A DNA stretch of 44,707 nucleotides from Nitrosomonas sp. Its GTDB lineage: Bacteria > Pseudomonadota > Gammaproteobacteria > Burkholderiales > Nitrosomonadaceae. Shown piece by piece: positions 1-9,751 of the stretch (its first letter is position 1; every line of letters begins with the position of its first letter). The translations under genes and the position numbers were made by a program. The notes below the pieces were generated by a model. That model worked only from the letters and a program-made list of their open reading frames with translations, made no database searches and had not been told where the DNA came from. The stretch lies in contig JAGNZK010000023.1 in NCBI GenBank assembly GCA_017984435.1, positions 1 through 44,707 on the forward strand, given 5' to 3'.

Positions 1-225
1 CTACACCTCTCAGGCTAGTCGACCTTACCCCTTAAAGTCAAGTCATTTGTCATAAAATCCCATAACACCTCCAGGAAATCTTATCTCCTCATCTCCCATT
101 TTCCACTTTAGGTACAAGGACTAAAAAAATGAAACCACTTCACAAAAATTTTATAAATTTTCTGTCATATCATCAAAAAATATTCCTGTTGCTAATCGGA
201 AAATTAGATTTCTTTTGAAATTTCA

Positions 226-254
226 AATAAAGCCCCCCGCCGCAAGCGGCGAGG
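226..254 (-). terminator. Rho-independent terminator after the AddA-like gene
   Basis: On the minus strand a 9-bp GC-rich stem (CCTCGCCGC / GCGGCGGGG, one G-U pair) closes a two-base loop and runs into a T-rich stretch (CTTTATTT). It lies about 40 bases beyond the stop codon at 291, which is where the transcript of the fdxA-AddB-AddA group would be expected to end. The remaining 225 bases to the window edge are AT-rich and show no gene. Confidence 0.75.
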
Positions 255-290
255 AATTAAACCCAAAGATATTCAAGTATCTATTCCAGT

Positions 291-3200
291 TCACCATTCG
301 CGCCAACCACAGATCAATGGAAAATAAATTCCTAATTTAATTGACCGCGAATCCATTTGCTGCACGAGCTTTGCATAGCGATTAAGTTGATATTGATAAC
401 GAATCTGTTCACGATCAAGAAAACCTTCTATATCCGAACCTTCGTGACTGCTTGTCTTATAATCTATTATCCATCGAATTCCATTGAAATCGCAGAAAGT
501 TCTGTCAATCACCCAGCTCATAGGCACATTATCGAAGATATCGGTAATCTTCAATTCATTTTGTGCAAACTGTTGAGTCCCCAGAATCCACTGTCCGCGC
601 TTATCGCTAATTGCATTTGTCAATGCCAGAATAATACGTTCAACAGCATCCCCTATTGCCTTGCTGTCTCCGCTCATTCCGCTGGCAAACAGATTCTGTC
701 TAAATTGATCGCGCATCATTTGTATGCGTGCAGTATGCCAGCCATGCATTTCATCTTCCGCAATTTGCTGTAACCACCGATGCACTACATTGCCTACATG
801 GCGAGCCATTTCACTCACCCAGGAAAACTCAATCTCTTCTCGTATTTGTGCACTGCCACATGGCTCTTGCCAAATCACCGATTCCGGTGCATCCGGTAAT
901 ACCCAGTCTGGCCTCAATCTGCAAATACTTTGATTATTAATAATCTTAACGCTGATTTCACTAGCTTTATCTTCTAACTGGCAATTCGCAGATACAGTAT
1001 TTTGTTCTACTGCATCACTATAAATCGGTCGCACAATTGACCAGAGTCTATTCAACAATGAACCAGTGATCGGTTTTTTAAGTAAGACGTTTCCATCGGT
1101 ATCCAAGGTCAGACTTACATGACCCAGTAAGTGTAAGCATTTCTTTGCACGCGTGGCGGCGACATACAGCAAGCGATCTGCCTCAAATTGCTCTTTATCT
1201 CGATCCAGTTTCTCCATCCATCGATAAATTAAATCATTCTCTATCCCCGTTTCCTGGATGGGTGCAAGTAATAAATCGGCAACCGACACCTTCCTTTCAC
1301 CCATCACTTCACTATGGGGCTGTTCCATCCATTTGAGCAATCGCTTGTCATTGTTACGCGATACCCGGCCAAGTCCAGGGACGATAACTGTATCAAATTC
1401 AAGTCCTTTGGCCTTATGGATCGTCATGATCTGTAGGCCATCGTCTGCATTCAGATCCGGTGAGGCATACAATGCATGTAATCCCCGTTCAAAGCCGATC
1501 AAATCTTGAATATCACCGGCTTCTTCCTGATTCTCAAGATAATCCAGATAAATCATGACATCATCCAGATCGTTTGCACTGTGATTTCTACCTGCTGCGA
1601 CCGGATTCAAGCAGCCTGGGCCACCCAGCACTTGCCAGACTGCTTCCACTGTCACGCGTAATGATTGCCGCTGCCGGTGATCCATACAAGGTTTCAGCGC
1701 CTCGCGTACCCGGCGTATACGCACTATCGCATCAGTTGAAATACCATGCCAGTGGCTTTCATCACACATCAAATCCCACACAATCGCTTCTTTGGTCATC
1801 ACGTCACGATCATTTCCTTTTTGTTCGATACCCGCCAACGCCGCAATATCCTTAAGCAAAAGACCGCACCATGGCGCACGCAGCAATGCAAACCAGGCAA
1901 GACGGTCAGCCGGATTGATTAACGCACGGGTAATTGTCAGCAAATCCTGCACGATGGGTTTGTGATGCAGCAGTTCAATATCAATGGCACGAAACCGTAC
2001 ATTGACTTCTTTTATTTGTTGCACTATTTCACTTAAATGACTGCGATTACGTACCAAAATAGCAATCGTACCGGTCGGGTAATCACGTCGCGTTTGCAGG
2101 ATAATTTCTACAATCTGCCGGGCTTCTGCCGCATGATTGCTCGCAAAAAAAGGATGTACTCTCACTGCATCGCCAGCAAGCATGGGATGTGTCGCAATGG
2201 AAGGCGTATATGCCACTGCACCCGATGCAATATCTTCCCGAATGGACATAATTTGCGCAAAAGCCATATTAACCCAAGCAATAATGCCTTGCTGTGAACG
2301 GAAATTCGCACTGAGCGTGATCGGCTGCAAAACAAGGTTGCCAATCCCTGCATTGCGTGCTTGTAAAAAAAGCCCCACTTCCGCCTCCCGGAACCGATAA
2401 ATGGATTGCATCGGATCGCCCACGGCAAACAAGCTACGACCGTCCCCCGCTTCCCACCCGGCAATCAGTTTCTCGATCAATTTAAACTGACTGATTGAAG
2501 TATCCTGAAACTCATCAATCATTAAATGCCTGATACGGTAATCCAGTGCCAATGCCAGATCTGTCGGTGATTCGGAATCACCCAATGCAAACAATGCACG
2601 CTGAGCGACCTCTGAGAAATCAACTGTGCCACTCACCTGAAAAATAACTTTGAGTTGCGCCACGGCATAGGGCAGCAATCGGGTGATTGCATCTAATATC
2701 TCCCATTGCTGATCAGAGTAACAAGGTGGCGGCAGTTGACGCGTGTCATGCAACACTTGCCGGAAAACATCTTCCGGATTCAGTGAATCGATCAGCATTT
2801 CCAATCGATTCTTCCATGCTTTCGCTTCATTCTTTTCGGTCTTAGTATTACCTGGCGGAAAACCTTCGTTCACAGAGATTCTTTTTCGCCAATCACCTTC
2901 CTTAGTCAGTAGCAATTCAGCAATGCCGCACCAATGTTCGATGTCCGCCGCTGACAATGCCTCCAGCTGATCACAGAGAATAACCGCTGACGACTTACCC
3001 TCAGCGATAAGATTGACAACCGCATAACGCAGCAATTTCAACAATTCATCGTGCATTGCCTGAGGAAATAACTGAAAAATACGTTGCAATGCATGGCGAC
3101 GTGAATTTTGCAGCGATGTTTCCAGCTCCTCCCGGGTTCTACCATGAAGATGGCGCAACCAATGATCGCGCCGCGCCAGCATCTCAGCAAGCAATGTTTC

Positions 3201-3770
3201 AATGCGTGCCAGGTCGTTATCCAGATGTTCGAGTAACCGCTCTACATCACCAGCAATCACATGATCTTGTTCCACCAGCTCCAACGTGGCTCGCGCTGCT
3301 TCCAAGTAAAAATCAGCAGCATCTTCCGTTGTTTCCGGTTGTGCGCCAAACTTTGACAGCATCGGCATCTGCCGTGTCAATGCAGCACATAATGAATCAA
3401 TTGTTTGTATCCGCAACCGTTCCGGATTCTCGGCGATATGCCAACCAGCCTGCCGGTCGCGCCGCAAAACAGCTGTCGACAATTCACGGTTCAATTTCTC
3501 ATAAGCAGTTTCAGTATCGGCAGGCTCCTCTTTAACTGCGAACGCGGCCAGAACACGCGCACGCATTTCCGCCGCAGCTTTCCGTGTAAACGTAATCGCC
3601 ACAATCTCTTCCGGTGCATCAACGCACGCTAGCAAGCGGAGATAACGTTGAATCAGCAGCGCCGTCTTACCCGATCCTGCCGGTGCCTGCACAATGAACG
3701 ACTGAGCGGGATCCAGCGCCCGGTAACGTTCAGCTGCGTCAGGAGTGCGTGTAGTATCAGACACTTTCAT
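291..3770 (-). CDS. AddA-like UvrD-family helicase with C-terminal nuclease
   Basis: This is a superfamily 1A DNA helicase fused to a PD-(D/E)XK nuclease, probably the large subunit of a double-strand-break end-resection complex (AddA/RecB type) acting with the next gene. The Walker A motif APAGSGKTA is near residues 29-37. Further motifs follow in order: TFTRKAAAEMR, DEFQDT near 419, GDPMQSIYRFRE, NFRSQ, TIHKAKGLEFD and YVAATRAKK. The C-terminal nuclease has an IDRTF element followed by IIDYKTS near residue 1100. At 1159 residues the length fits AddA. The ATG start lies inside the end of the upstream gene (14-base overlap), so translation is probably coupled. RecB of the RecBCD type is less likely because the partner is AddB-like and no RecC or RecD is seen. 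Confidence 0.88.
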   Translation of the reverse strand: MKVSDTTRTPDAAERYRALDPAQSFIVQAPAGSGKTALLIQRYLRLLACVDAPEEIVAITFTRKAAAEMRARVLAAFAVKEEPADTETAYEKLNRELSTAVLRRDRQAGWHIAENPERLRIQTIDSLCAALTRQMPMLSKFGAQPETTEDAADFYLEAARATLELVEQDHVIAGDVERLLEHLDNDLARIETLLAEMLARRDHWLRHLHGRTREELETSLQNSRRHALQRIFQLFPQAMHDELLKLLRYAVVNLIAEGKSSAVILCDQLEALSAADIEHWCGIAELLLTKEGDWRKRISVNEGFPPGNTKTEKNEAKAWKNRLEMLIDSLNPEDVFRQVLHDTRQLPPPCYSDQQWEILDAITRLLPYAVAQLKVIFQVSGTVDFSEVAQRALFALGDSESPTDLALALDYRIRHLMIDEFQDTSISQFKLIEKLIAGWEAGDGRSLFAVGDPMQSIYRFREAEVGLFLQARNAGIGNLVLQPITLSANFRSQQGIIAWVNMAFAQIMSIREDIASGAVAYTPSIATHPMLAGDAVRVHPFFASNHAAEARQIVEIILQTRRDYPTGTIAILVRNRSHLSEIVQQIKEVNVRFRAIDIELLHHKPIVQDLLTITRALINPADRLAWFALLRAPWCGLLLKDIAALAGIEQKGNDRDVMTKEAIVWDLMCDESHWHGISTDAIVRIRRVREALKPCMDHRQRQSLRVTVEAVWQVLGGPGCLNPVAAGRNHSANDLDDVMIYLDYLENQEEAGDIQDLIGFERGLHALYASPDLNADDGLQIMTIHKAKGLEFDTVIVPGLGRVSRNNDKRLLKWMEQPHSEVMGERKVSVADLLLAPIQETGIENDLIYRWMEKLDRDKEQFEADRLLYVAATRAKKCLHLLGHVSLTLDTDGNVLLKKPITGSLLNRLWSIVRPIYSDAVEQNTVSANCQLEDKASEISVKIINNQSICRLRPDWVLPDAPESVIWQEPCGSAQIREEIEFSWVSEMARHVGNVVHRWLQQIAEDEMHGWHTARIQMMRDQFRQNLFASGMSGDSKAIGDAVERIILALTNAISDKRGQWILGTQQFAQNELKITDIFDNVPMSWVIDRTFCDFNGIRWIIDYKTSSHEGSDIEGFLDREQIRYQYQLNRYAKLVQQMDSRSIKLGIYFPLICGWREW

Positions 3771-6522
3771 CGTCCGGTTCAGTCAAGTTCTCGCTCATTC
3801 GCTCATGAATCCGGCAAAACAATTGCATATCGCAATATTCGCAGGTTGCCGGAAAATTCTTGGGATCTACCTTGGCATCACCGCTGCAAAAACCTGTCGC
3901 CAGATCCGTCAAATGCTGCCGCCATGCTGCAATCAATTCTTCCCAGGTACCAAATTGCTTGCATCCATTTAATTGCGAAAAAGCTTTCACACCCGGCAGC
4001 AAATCCGCATCCCGCACAATCGCCGCAAATCCCATGTCACCTCGCTTGATAAAAGCAAATGCAACACCGGCAGCCTGCTGCTGTGCTTCGCTCATAACCA
4101 GATATAAAGGCAGCTGCGGTTCATCGGGGCGTTCTCCGATCATGGTCTGAATGGATGGTTTCCTGGTTTTGTAATCAATGACGATATGTTGCCCATCCTC
4201 CAATTCATCGACTCGATCCAGACGAGCGCTTAAGACCAGATCACCGACCTGGATGAAACGTTTCTCCTCGGTTGCAACCACCGTAAAATAGCCGCGCTTC
4301 TTTTCTTCATCCAGCCATTCGCGCACCAGGCGCACCAGGCGCCGTTGCTCAATCTGCGCGAAACGGCCTGAAAGCGCAATCGGCCTATCCTGCTGCATTT
4401 GTAAAACTGCGCTATTGGCCGCACTTGTCAGCATACTTTCAAGCGCTTGATCGCCGATAGCATCAAGCGCTGCTTTGGTTCCCAGCTGACGCCATAATTG
4501 TGCCAATACCTGATGCACTAATGAACCTCGTTCCATGGCATCTAAACCGGTGTGCGGCACATCCGGATTTTTAATATGCAACCGATGCTTTGCCCAAGCG
4601 CGAAATGGACACGCAGCATAATCCTTGATTACCGACGTACCGCCTTTGATGCCTTGCTTGATCATTTCTTTATCCAGCGGTGACACTTGACTGTCTTCTA
4701 TCTGTTCCAGTTCACAGGACTGGATAATCAGATCACGATGCTGTGTCATCACAGGAAAAACCGGTTTAGTTTCCGCTATCGCTTGAATCAGCGGACTGGG
4801 CTTTAATTCATGCCCGTCACGATCATCACTATATTTTGGGTAACTTAAAATGACTGTTTGAGCACTACCTAACCATCCATCCGTCAATCGTCGGCAATAA
4901 GCCAGTGATTCCAGCGTAGAACCCAATGGCAATTTTGCCTTGCGTTGCAATTCCAGGGGTAGAAATGGGTTGGGACGGGCACGCAAAGGCCATTGCTCAT
5001 CAGACAACCCCATCACCCACAGATAATCGAATTCCATTCCCGCGGCTTCCAGCACGCCCAGAATTTGAATGGGTACCTCAGGTGTTTCAGGCTGAAACAA
5101 GGTATCGTTTGCCATGCGTTTCAGGCGACCGATAGCTTCGTGATAGCTGGTTTTCGCAATGACATGATCCAGCGTTGCAAAATCCGCAACTAACGCCTGC
5201 CATTTTTTAAGTGCCTGGTATTCCGTGGAATCCAGACTGCGTTCTCCGGGAAAACCGGCAATTTGTAATACTTCCGAGATAATTTTAGCAAAAATAGCAG
5301 GACTTGCCGATCGAGGTAATTCTGTTTGGCGGAATGCAATTAATGCCGACAAGCGCTGCAACAGCACCGGGCAAGCTGCTTGACCGCCTTTTTGTTGTAC
5401 GAGTGTTATCAATCGTTCCAGCGTAATCACCGGCTCGACGTATCGGCGTATACGTGCATCCAGCAGTGCACGTTGTCCCATTTCCGTTTCTCCTCCGGCT
5501 AAAAATGGTGAACGCAGCCAATGACTCACACGGCTAAACTCCGCTTCTTGATCCAATAACGCCAAAATTGCAAATGCCGCATCAATCAGTGGATACGACG
5601 TTAGCGCCAAACCCAAAGAAACATTAAATGGCGCAACCGAACGCATAGCACCCGGCAACCCCAACGTGATATCCGGATGCATCACCGTATTAAAAATCCG
5701 CATCAGCGCATTACGATAACTGGCCAATGCCGGCACCACGATGCCGATGCGGACAGCATGATCCGTATTTTCTATTTTTGATCGCGCCCATACGGCCGCC
5801 TGATAGATTTCATCACGACTGCTGATATATTCGATACGCTGGGTACCATTCAGCGGTTGTTGACAGCTGGCGATTGGACTCGCAACCGCCACTTCACACC
5901 CGGTAGTGGTCAGCTTCTTTAAGAAAAAGATTTGCTGCGGCGTAAAAATATCAAAACCATAACAAACCAGCGAAAATGGCTTCTTGATGTCCAGAGACTC
6001 ATATTGCTCTGTGAGCAGATCACAAATACGCGCTTGATCTGTTTGCCGATTACGTGCTGTTATCTGTCGATAGGACTCTGTCCACTCCAGAAATGCTTTG
6101 CCGTCTTCATTCGGATGAAAATCTCCAAGACTCCGGATAAGCCGCCATGCATGTGCCAGTTGCCATGCTTCCCGAACCGATTGCGCTGTCTGCGGAATGC
6201 GGAGTAACGTTTTGCCCGCTTCAGAATGTTGAATGATCAATTCCCATAGCGCCTGCTCCTGCGCTATCGAAAGTAACAGGGGTAATGTCAATGCCTGCTT
6301 TGAATAAAGCGTATCAAAGTAGATACGCTCAATCAAAGCCGTGAACGGCAGAATATCCGCTGAATACCAAGCTGCCGCTCTTTGGCTGATTCGTTCTTGA
6401 TTGAATTTCTCTTTAAGCGCTAATGCAAGTCTCCGGTTTGGTGTTACAACCGTAGTACCGGCATTTATGCGCTCAAAAACTTCACTACAAGGAATTTGCG
6501 GGAATTGTGAAAAATCAGACAT
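3757..6522 (-). CDS. AddB-like PD-(D/E)XK nuclease with Fe-S cysteines (probable DNA repair protein)
   Basis: The 921-residue protein resembles the family annotated as 'probable DNA repair protein' that is related to AddB. Near the C-terminus the nuclease core reads LSARLDRVDE followed by VIDYKTRKPS. Four cysteines match the AddB 4Fe-4S arrangement: one in the YAACPFRAW segment before the nuclease and CEYCDMQLFC (CxxCx5C) after it. The N-terminus has VVTPNRRLALAL where AddB proteins can carry a Walker A, and no GKT/GKS is present, so this subunit probably does not hydrolyse ATP. It overlaps the helicase gene downstream by 14 bases and follows fdxA by 28 bases, suggesting one transcript. The complex would process DNA ends for RecA loading; that role is inferred from the family. 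Confidence 0.85.
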   Translation of the reverse strand: MSDFSQFPQIPCSEVFERINAGTTVVTPNRRLALALKEKFNQERISQRAAAWYSADILPFTALIERIYFDTLYSKQALTLPLLLSIAQEQALWELIIQHSEAGKTLLRIPQTAQSVREAWQLAHAWRLIRSLGDFHPNEDGKAFLEWTESYRQITARNRQTDQARICDLLTEQYESLDIKKPFSLVCYGFDIFTPQQIFFLKKLTTTGCEVAVASPIASCQQPLNGTQRIEYISSRDEIYQAAVWARSKIENTDHAVRIGIVVPALASYRNALMRIFNTVMHPDITLGLPGAMRSVAPFNVSLGLALTSYPLIDAAFAILALLDQEAEFSRVSHWLRSPFLAGGETEMGQRALLDARIRRYVEPVITLERLITLVQQKGGQAACPVLLQRLSALIAFRQTELPRSASPAIFAKIISEVLQIAGFPGERSLDSTEYQALKKWQALVADFATLDHVIAKTSYHEAIGRLKRMANDTLFQPETPEVPIQILGVLEAAGMEFDYLWVMGLSDEQWPLRARPNPFLPLELQRKAKLPLGSTLESLAYCRRLTDGWLGSAQTVILSYPKYSDDRDGHELKPSPLIQAIAETKPVFPVMTQHRDLIIQSCELEQIEDSQVSPLDKEMIKQGIKGGTSVIKDYAACPFRAWAKHRLHIKNPDVPHTGLDAMERGSLVHQVLAQLWRQLGTKAALDAIGDQALESMLTSAANSAVLQMQQDRPIALSGRFAQIEQRRLVRLVREWLDEEKKRGYFTVVATEEKRFIQVGDLVLSARLDRVDELEDGQHIVIDYKTRKPSIQTMIGERPDEPQLPLYLVMSEAQQQAAGVAFAFIKRGDMGFAAIVRDADLLPGVKAFSQLNGCKQFGTWEELIAAWRQHLTDLATGFCSGDAKVDPKNFPATCEYCDMQLFCRIHERMSENLTEPDDESV

Positions 6523-6550
6523 GCGGTATCTGAATTACCGCCGCTGCTGC

Positions 6551-6874
6551 TTAGCGTTCTAGGTGGTCCAGTTTATCTTTAACATTTGCCCAATCATCCG
6601 CATCAGGCAATGCATCTTTTTTCTCAATGATGGGCTTCCATTTTTTCGATAGCTCAGCATTCAACTCGATAAAATGCAGTTGCTCATCAGGCACATCATC
6701 TTCAGCACAAATCGCTTCCACTGGACATTCTGCAACACATAATGTGCAATCAATACATTCGTCCGGATCAATAACCAAGATATTGGGACCTTCACGGAAA
6801 CAATCCACCGGACATACATCCACGCAATCGGTATATTTACATTTAATGCAACTTTCAGTTACTACATAAGCCAT
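6551..6874 (-). CDS. fdxA: 7Fe ferredoxin FdxA ([3Fe-4S][4Fe-4S])
   Basis: This 107-residue cytoplasmic electron carrier closely resembles Azotobacter vinelandii ferredoxin I in length and sequence. Cysteines 9, 17 and 50 fit the 3Fe-4S cluster and cysteines 21, 40, 43 and 46 the 4Fe-4S cluster (segments [14 protein letters not shown] and [12 protein letters not shown]). The C-terminal extension ending in KLDHLER is typical of this family. A good ribosome site (AGGAAGA) precedes the ATG. It is the first gene of a group with the AddB/AddA-like pair 28 bases downstream. Whether the ferredoxin supplies electrons or clusters to the Fe-S nuclease is unknown; the adjacency is only suggestive. Confidence 0.95.
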   Translation of the reverse strand: MAYVVTESCIKCKYTDCVDVCPVDCFREGPNILVIDPDECIDCTLCVAECPVEAICAEDDVPDEQLHFIELNAELSKKWKPIIEKKDALPDADDWANVKDKLDHLER

Positions 6875-7165
6875 GACAACTCTTCCTTGCTTGATACTTT
6901 TATAGAATTTCGCATTTTAACAGAATTATCATAAACAACGCCATCATCAAAACCATCGACACCATCTAATGATTCAGCAACAATCGGCGTCATACTTTTC
7001 AGCAGGCACACATAATCTTCTTTTAAGGCCTATTTACTTACTAAATACTGATCTCAAGGAGTAGACAATCAAACCCAAGAGATTAAATGAGAGAGCCATA
7101 AAACCATTGCTTCATCTTGATTTCTGTCAGAGAATTCTATTTTAGCTTTAATATATTCAATCGCT
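6875..7165. other. Intergenic region between divergent fdxA and cyclophilin genes
   Basis: About 290 bases of AT-rich sequence must hold the promoters of both divergent genes. The fdxA side has T/A-rich hexamers, but I could not identify a convincing -35/-10 pair on either strand. No RNA gene, repeat or credible small coding region was recognised. Confidence 0.5.
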
Positions 7166-8098
7166 ATGCGCCTAACTCAAAAGTATTATAAAACCGCACT
7201 ACTTACTTGCCTGTTTTTTTTATCATCCAGTACGCAAGCTAACTCGGTCGCTTGCCTTAATACCAATATGGGTCAATTCTGTATCGAGCTTTTTGACACA
7301 CAGACACCGGTAACGACCACTAATTTTCTTAACTACATTAATAACGATGCCTACACAAATGGCATCTTTCATCGCAGTATCCCTGGTTTTGTCATTCAAG
7401 GCGGCGGTTTTAAGATCGTTGACGGCAGTAGTGGAAAAACACTCGCTCCCGTCAGCACATCCACTCCGATTATCAATGAATTCAAAATCTCCAATACACG
7501 CGGAACTGTTGCCATGGCAAAGCTTCCCGATAATCCCGACAGTGCCACCAGCCAATGGTTTATCAACCTTGCTGATCAAAACTCCCTGAATCTGGATTTT
7601 CAAAATGGTGGTTTTACCGTATTTGGGCGCGTTATTTTTGGTGGCATGAGTGTCATCGATGCTATTGAAGATTTGCCCATTACCAACCTCACTCTGAATG
7701 GTAGCCGCACTCCCATGCCGTTGGTAGGTTATGATGGTTCACATGTTTTAGTGAGTAACCTGGTACAGATTGATCATGTTGCAGTAACCGATATCACCGG
7801 TGTATTCAGTGAAGGAACTGTAAGTTTTTCTGTTGATATCGGAACGAGTGAAGCATTAGCAGTTAATTTACGGTTGATCGAAGATAATCCCAATCTCGTA
7901 TTCGAACTTGACCAGGCCAGCATTGCATCATTACCAACAAAACCGGCCAATATCGCAACTTTCTCGAGCCAAAGCGGCCAATTACATATTCCATCCGTGA
8001 TGATTAATGCATCAACAGTGGTCAACAATGTACGGATGCAATTAACCAATCCACTATCGTTTCAATTCACTTTGTTAAGCTTTGACCCGGTCAACTAA
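7166..8098 (+). CDS. Exported cyclophilin-type peptidyl-prolyl isomerase with C-terminal extension
   Basis: The enzyme should interconvert cis and trans prolyl bonds in periplasmic or secreted proteins. A signal peptide is visible (residues 1-25, hydrophobic TALLTCLFFLSSS followed by TQANS). The cyclophilin domain follows at about 27-180: NFLNYINNDAYTNGIFHR, PGFVIQGGGF, the GTVAMAKL strand and SQWFINLADQNSLN, ending with FTVFGRVIFGGMSVID. The catalytic Arg is in the FHR motif and the active-site Phe/Asn are in SQWFINL. Residues ~200-310 form an extra, probably beta-rich segment not present in minimal PpiA/PpiB proteins. The start has no strong ribosome site. It converges with the Ada-AlkA gene, leaving 48 bases with no clear terminator. 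Confidence 0.9.
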   Translation: MRLTQKYYKTALLTCLFFLSSSTQANSVACLNTNMGQFCIELFDTQTPVTTTNFLNYINNDAYTNGIFHRSIPGFVIQGGGFKIVDGSSGKTLAPVSTSTPIINEFKISNTRGTVAMAKLPDNPDSATSQWFINLADQNSLNLDFQNGGFTVFGRVIFGGMSVIDAIEDLPITNLTLNGSRTPMPLVGYDGSHVLVSNLVQIDHVAVTDITGVFSEGTVSFSVDIGTSEALAVNLRLIEDNPNLVFELDQASIASLPTKPANIATFSSQSGQLHIPSVMINASTVVNNVRMQLTNPLSFQFTLLSFDPVN

Positions 8099-8146
8099 TC
8101 GGCAAAGCAATGCGTAATGCGACGAGACATTGTTCTGCCGATTGCA

Positions 8147-9601
8147 TCATTTTCTCCAGATATGAAGAACTGCGTAGCTACGCCATGGGCGCCAGGATTG
8201 CGACATCGCTTCCGCCTGCTTCGCAGTAATGCCACCCAGATTATTGCGAATGGCAATATCTCCTTGCGGGAAAGCATCGGGCCAGTGCAGTACCCGCATC
8301 GCGATGTAATGCGCCGTCCATTGACCAATACCAGGTAATTCGACCAGACGTTTGATTGTCTCCTCAGGGTATTGATGAGCACCGCTATCGAGTGATAATG
8401 CGCCGGATACCTGCGCTTGAGCGAGCGCAATAATACTTTTGCACCGGACGCTCACGATTCCGCTTTTAGCAAGATCATCGACGCTCGCCTGGGCAATACG
8501 CGCTGGCGCAGGTGTTAAACGATTCAGTTCGGGATATGGTGTAACAATCGGTTCCCCAAATGTCGTGACAAGCCGTCCGGCAATGGTAGTTGCGGATTTT
8601 ACGGTTACCTGCTGACCCAGAATGGCACGCAGGCCAATTTCAAATCCATCGAATGCACCCGGTACGCGCATACCCGGGTTGGCTTTGACCAAGGGGCCCA
8701 ACAACTCATCCTTGCCAAGTTGCTCAACAATAACATCAGGCCGTGCATTCAAATCAAATAAATCACGTACCCGGCGCAACAGCGAGGGCAAAACGGGCAT
8801 CAGGCTATGCGTGAATTCCAGCATCAATGCATCCTTCTTTTCCGCCTGCGTGACCTTAATCCAACCTGTGCAATTTCCCAGATGTACAGTGCGGGCATAG
8901 CAGTCATCCGTGACCCACTCAACACCCTTCAATTCACGGCCTTTAAGAAATGCCAGCACACCCTGCCAGTCATAAGGCGGACGGTAAGAAAGTTGCAGTG
9001 TTGAAGTATCGGCATCGCTCTGTGTGCCGCCATCTTCAACGACTTTCTTACGCAGGCGCGTGGGTGGCATGCGGTAGCGGCTATTAAATGCATCATTGAA
9101 GCGGCGCAAACTCAAAAAACCGCTGGCAAATGCTATCTCCGTAACCGGCAATTTCGTTTCGGTGAGGAGCTGCTTGGCAAGCAGCAAGCGACGAGTGAGC
9201 AGCAACTGCATCGGCGGCACACCGAGTTCTTTTTGGATAATGCGACGAATTTGGCGAGCGCTCAATTCAAATTGATCGGCAATCGTCGCCAGTCCCACTT
9301 TGTCATCCAAGGATCCCTCCTCGATGCGCTGGACAATCAAGTGAGCAATACGTTGAGAATCATCGATAGGTGCATTGCCAGGAGCCAATTCAGGGCGGCA
9401 GCGCAAACAGGGACGAAAACCCGCTTGCTCCGCTTCTTGTGGATTATTGAAGAATAGGCAATTCGCTTCCTTGGGTGGTTTCACCGGGCAAATGGGACGA
9501 CAATAGATATCGGTTGAGGTCACGCCCACAAAAAACAGCCCATCAAAGCGCGAGTCGCGGGCAATCAATGCTTTATAAAGTGATTGATGATTCTGTGTCA
9601 T
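8147..9601 (-). CDS. alkA: Ada-type regulator / AlkA 3-methyladenine DNA glycosylase fusion
   Basis: This is a repair enzyme and probable regulator of the adaptive response. The domains, in order, are: an Ada zinc-binding domain (residues ~5-75) with Cys34, Cys38, Cys65 and Cys68 in IYCRPIC and RPCLRCRPE; an AraC-type helix-turn-helix (~85-185, with LGVPPMQLLLTRRLLLAKQLL and ASGFLSLRRFNDAF); an AlkA N-terminal domain; and a helix-hairpin-helix glycosylase (LPGIGQWTAHYIAMR, then the catalytic Asp in FPQGDIAI). The Ada domain would accept methyl groups from phosphotriesters and activate transcription; the AlkA part excises alkylated purines. The O6-methylguanine transferase domain of classical Ada is absent and is supplied by the divergent ogt gene. 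The ribosome site before the ATG is weak. Confidence 0.92.
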   Translation of the reverse strand: MTQNHQSLYKALIARDSRFDGLFFVGVTSTDIYCRPICPVKPPKEANCLFFNNPQEAEQAGFRPCLRCRPELAPGNAPIDDSQRIAHLIVQRIEEGSLDDKVGLATIADQFELSARQIRRIIQKELGVPPMQLLLTRRLLLAKQLLTETKLPVTEIAFASGFLSLRRFNDAFNSRYRMPPTRLRKKVVEDGGTQSDADTSTLQLSYRPPYDWQGVLAFLKGRELKGVEWVTDDCYARTVHLGNCTGWIKVTQAEKKDALMLEFTHSLMPVLPSLLRRVRDLFDLNARPDVIVEQLGKDELLGPLVKANPGMRVPGAFDGFEIGLRAILGQQVTVKSATTIAGRLVTTFGEPIVTPYPELNRLTPAPARIAQASVDDLAKSGIVSVRCKSIIALAQAQVSGALSLDSGAHQYPEETIKRLVELPGIGQWTAHYIAMRVLHWPDAFPQGDIAIRNNLGGITAKQAEAMSQSWRPWRSYAVLHIWRK

Positions 9602-9637
9602 ACCGTCAGCATATAGCAGACCGTCTTCTCGAATCTA

Positions 9638-9685
9638 GCCATTTTCGGACAGTGGAACGATTTTGTTTTCATGTCCGAAAATGGC
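9638..9685. promoter_or_regulatory. Long inverted repeat in the alkA-ogt divergent intergenic region
   Basis: GCCATTTTCGGAC at 9638-9650 is the exact reverse complement of 9673-9685, with 22 bases between the arms. Past one mismatch the arms extend by three more matching bases. It sits between two divergently transcribed alkylation-repair genes, a natural place for a shared operator, possibly for the Ada-type regulator encoded next to it. It has no T-run on either side, so it is not a typical terminator. The regulatory role is inferred. Confidence 0.55.
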
Positions 9686-9751
9686 GAGAATGCTGGCTGA
9701 TTTCGGTTAATTTAGAAATATGCAACATAGTATGACGCAAGGAAAACACAA

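Noticed and set aside
3056-3535. A 159-codon plus-strand frame opposite the AddA-like gene
   Set aside because: It lies wholly inside the helicase gene on the other strand and shows no recognisable domain.
8098-8142. Inverted repeat ATCGGCA/TGCCGAT as a terminator between the cyclophilin and alkA genes
   Set aside because: The arms are seven bases with a 31-base loop and no T-run, so it is likely chance.
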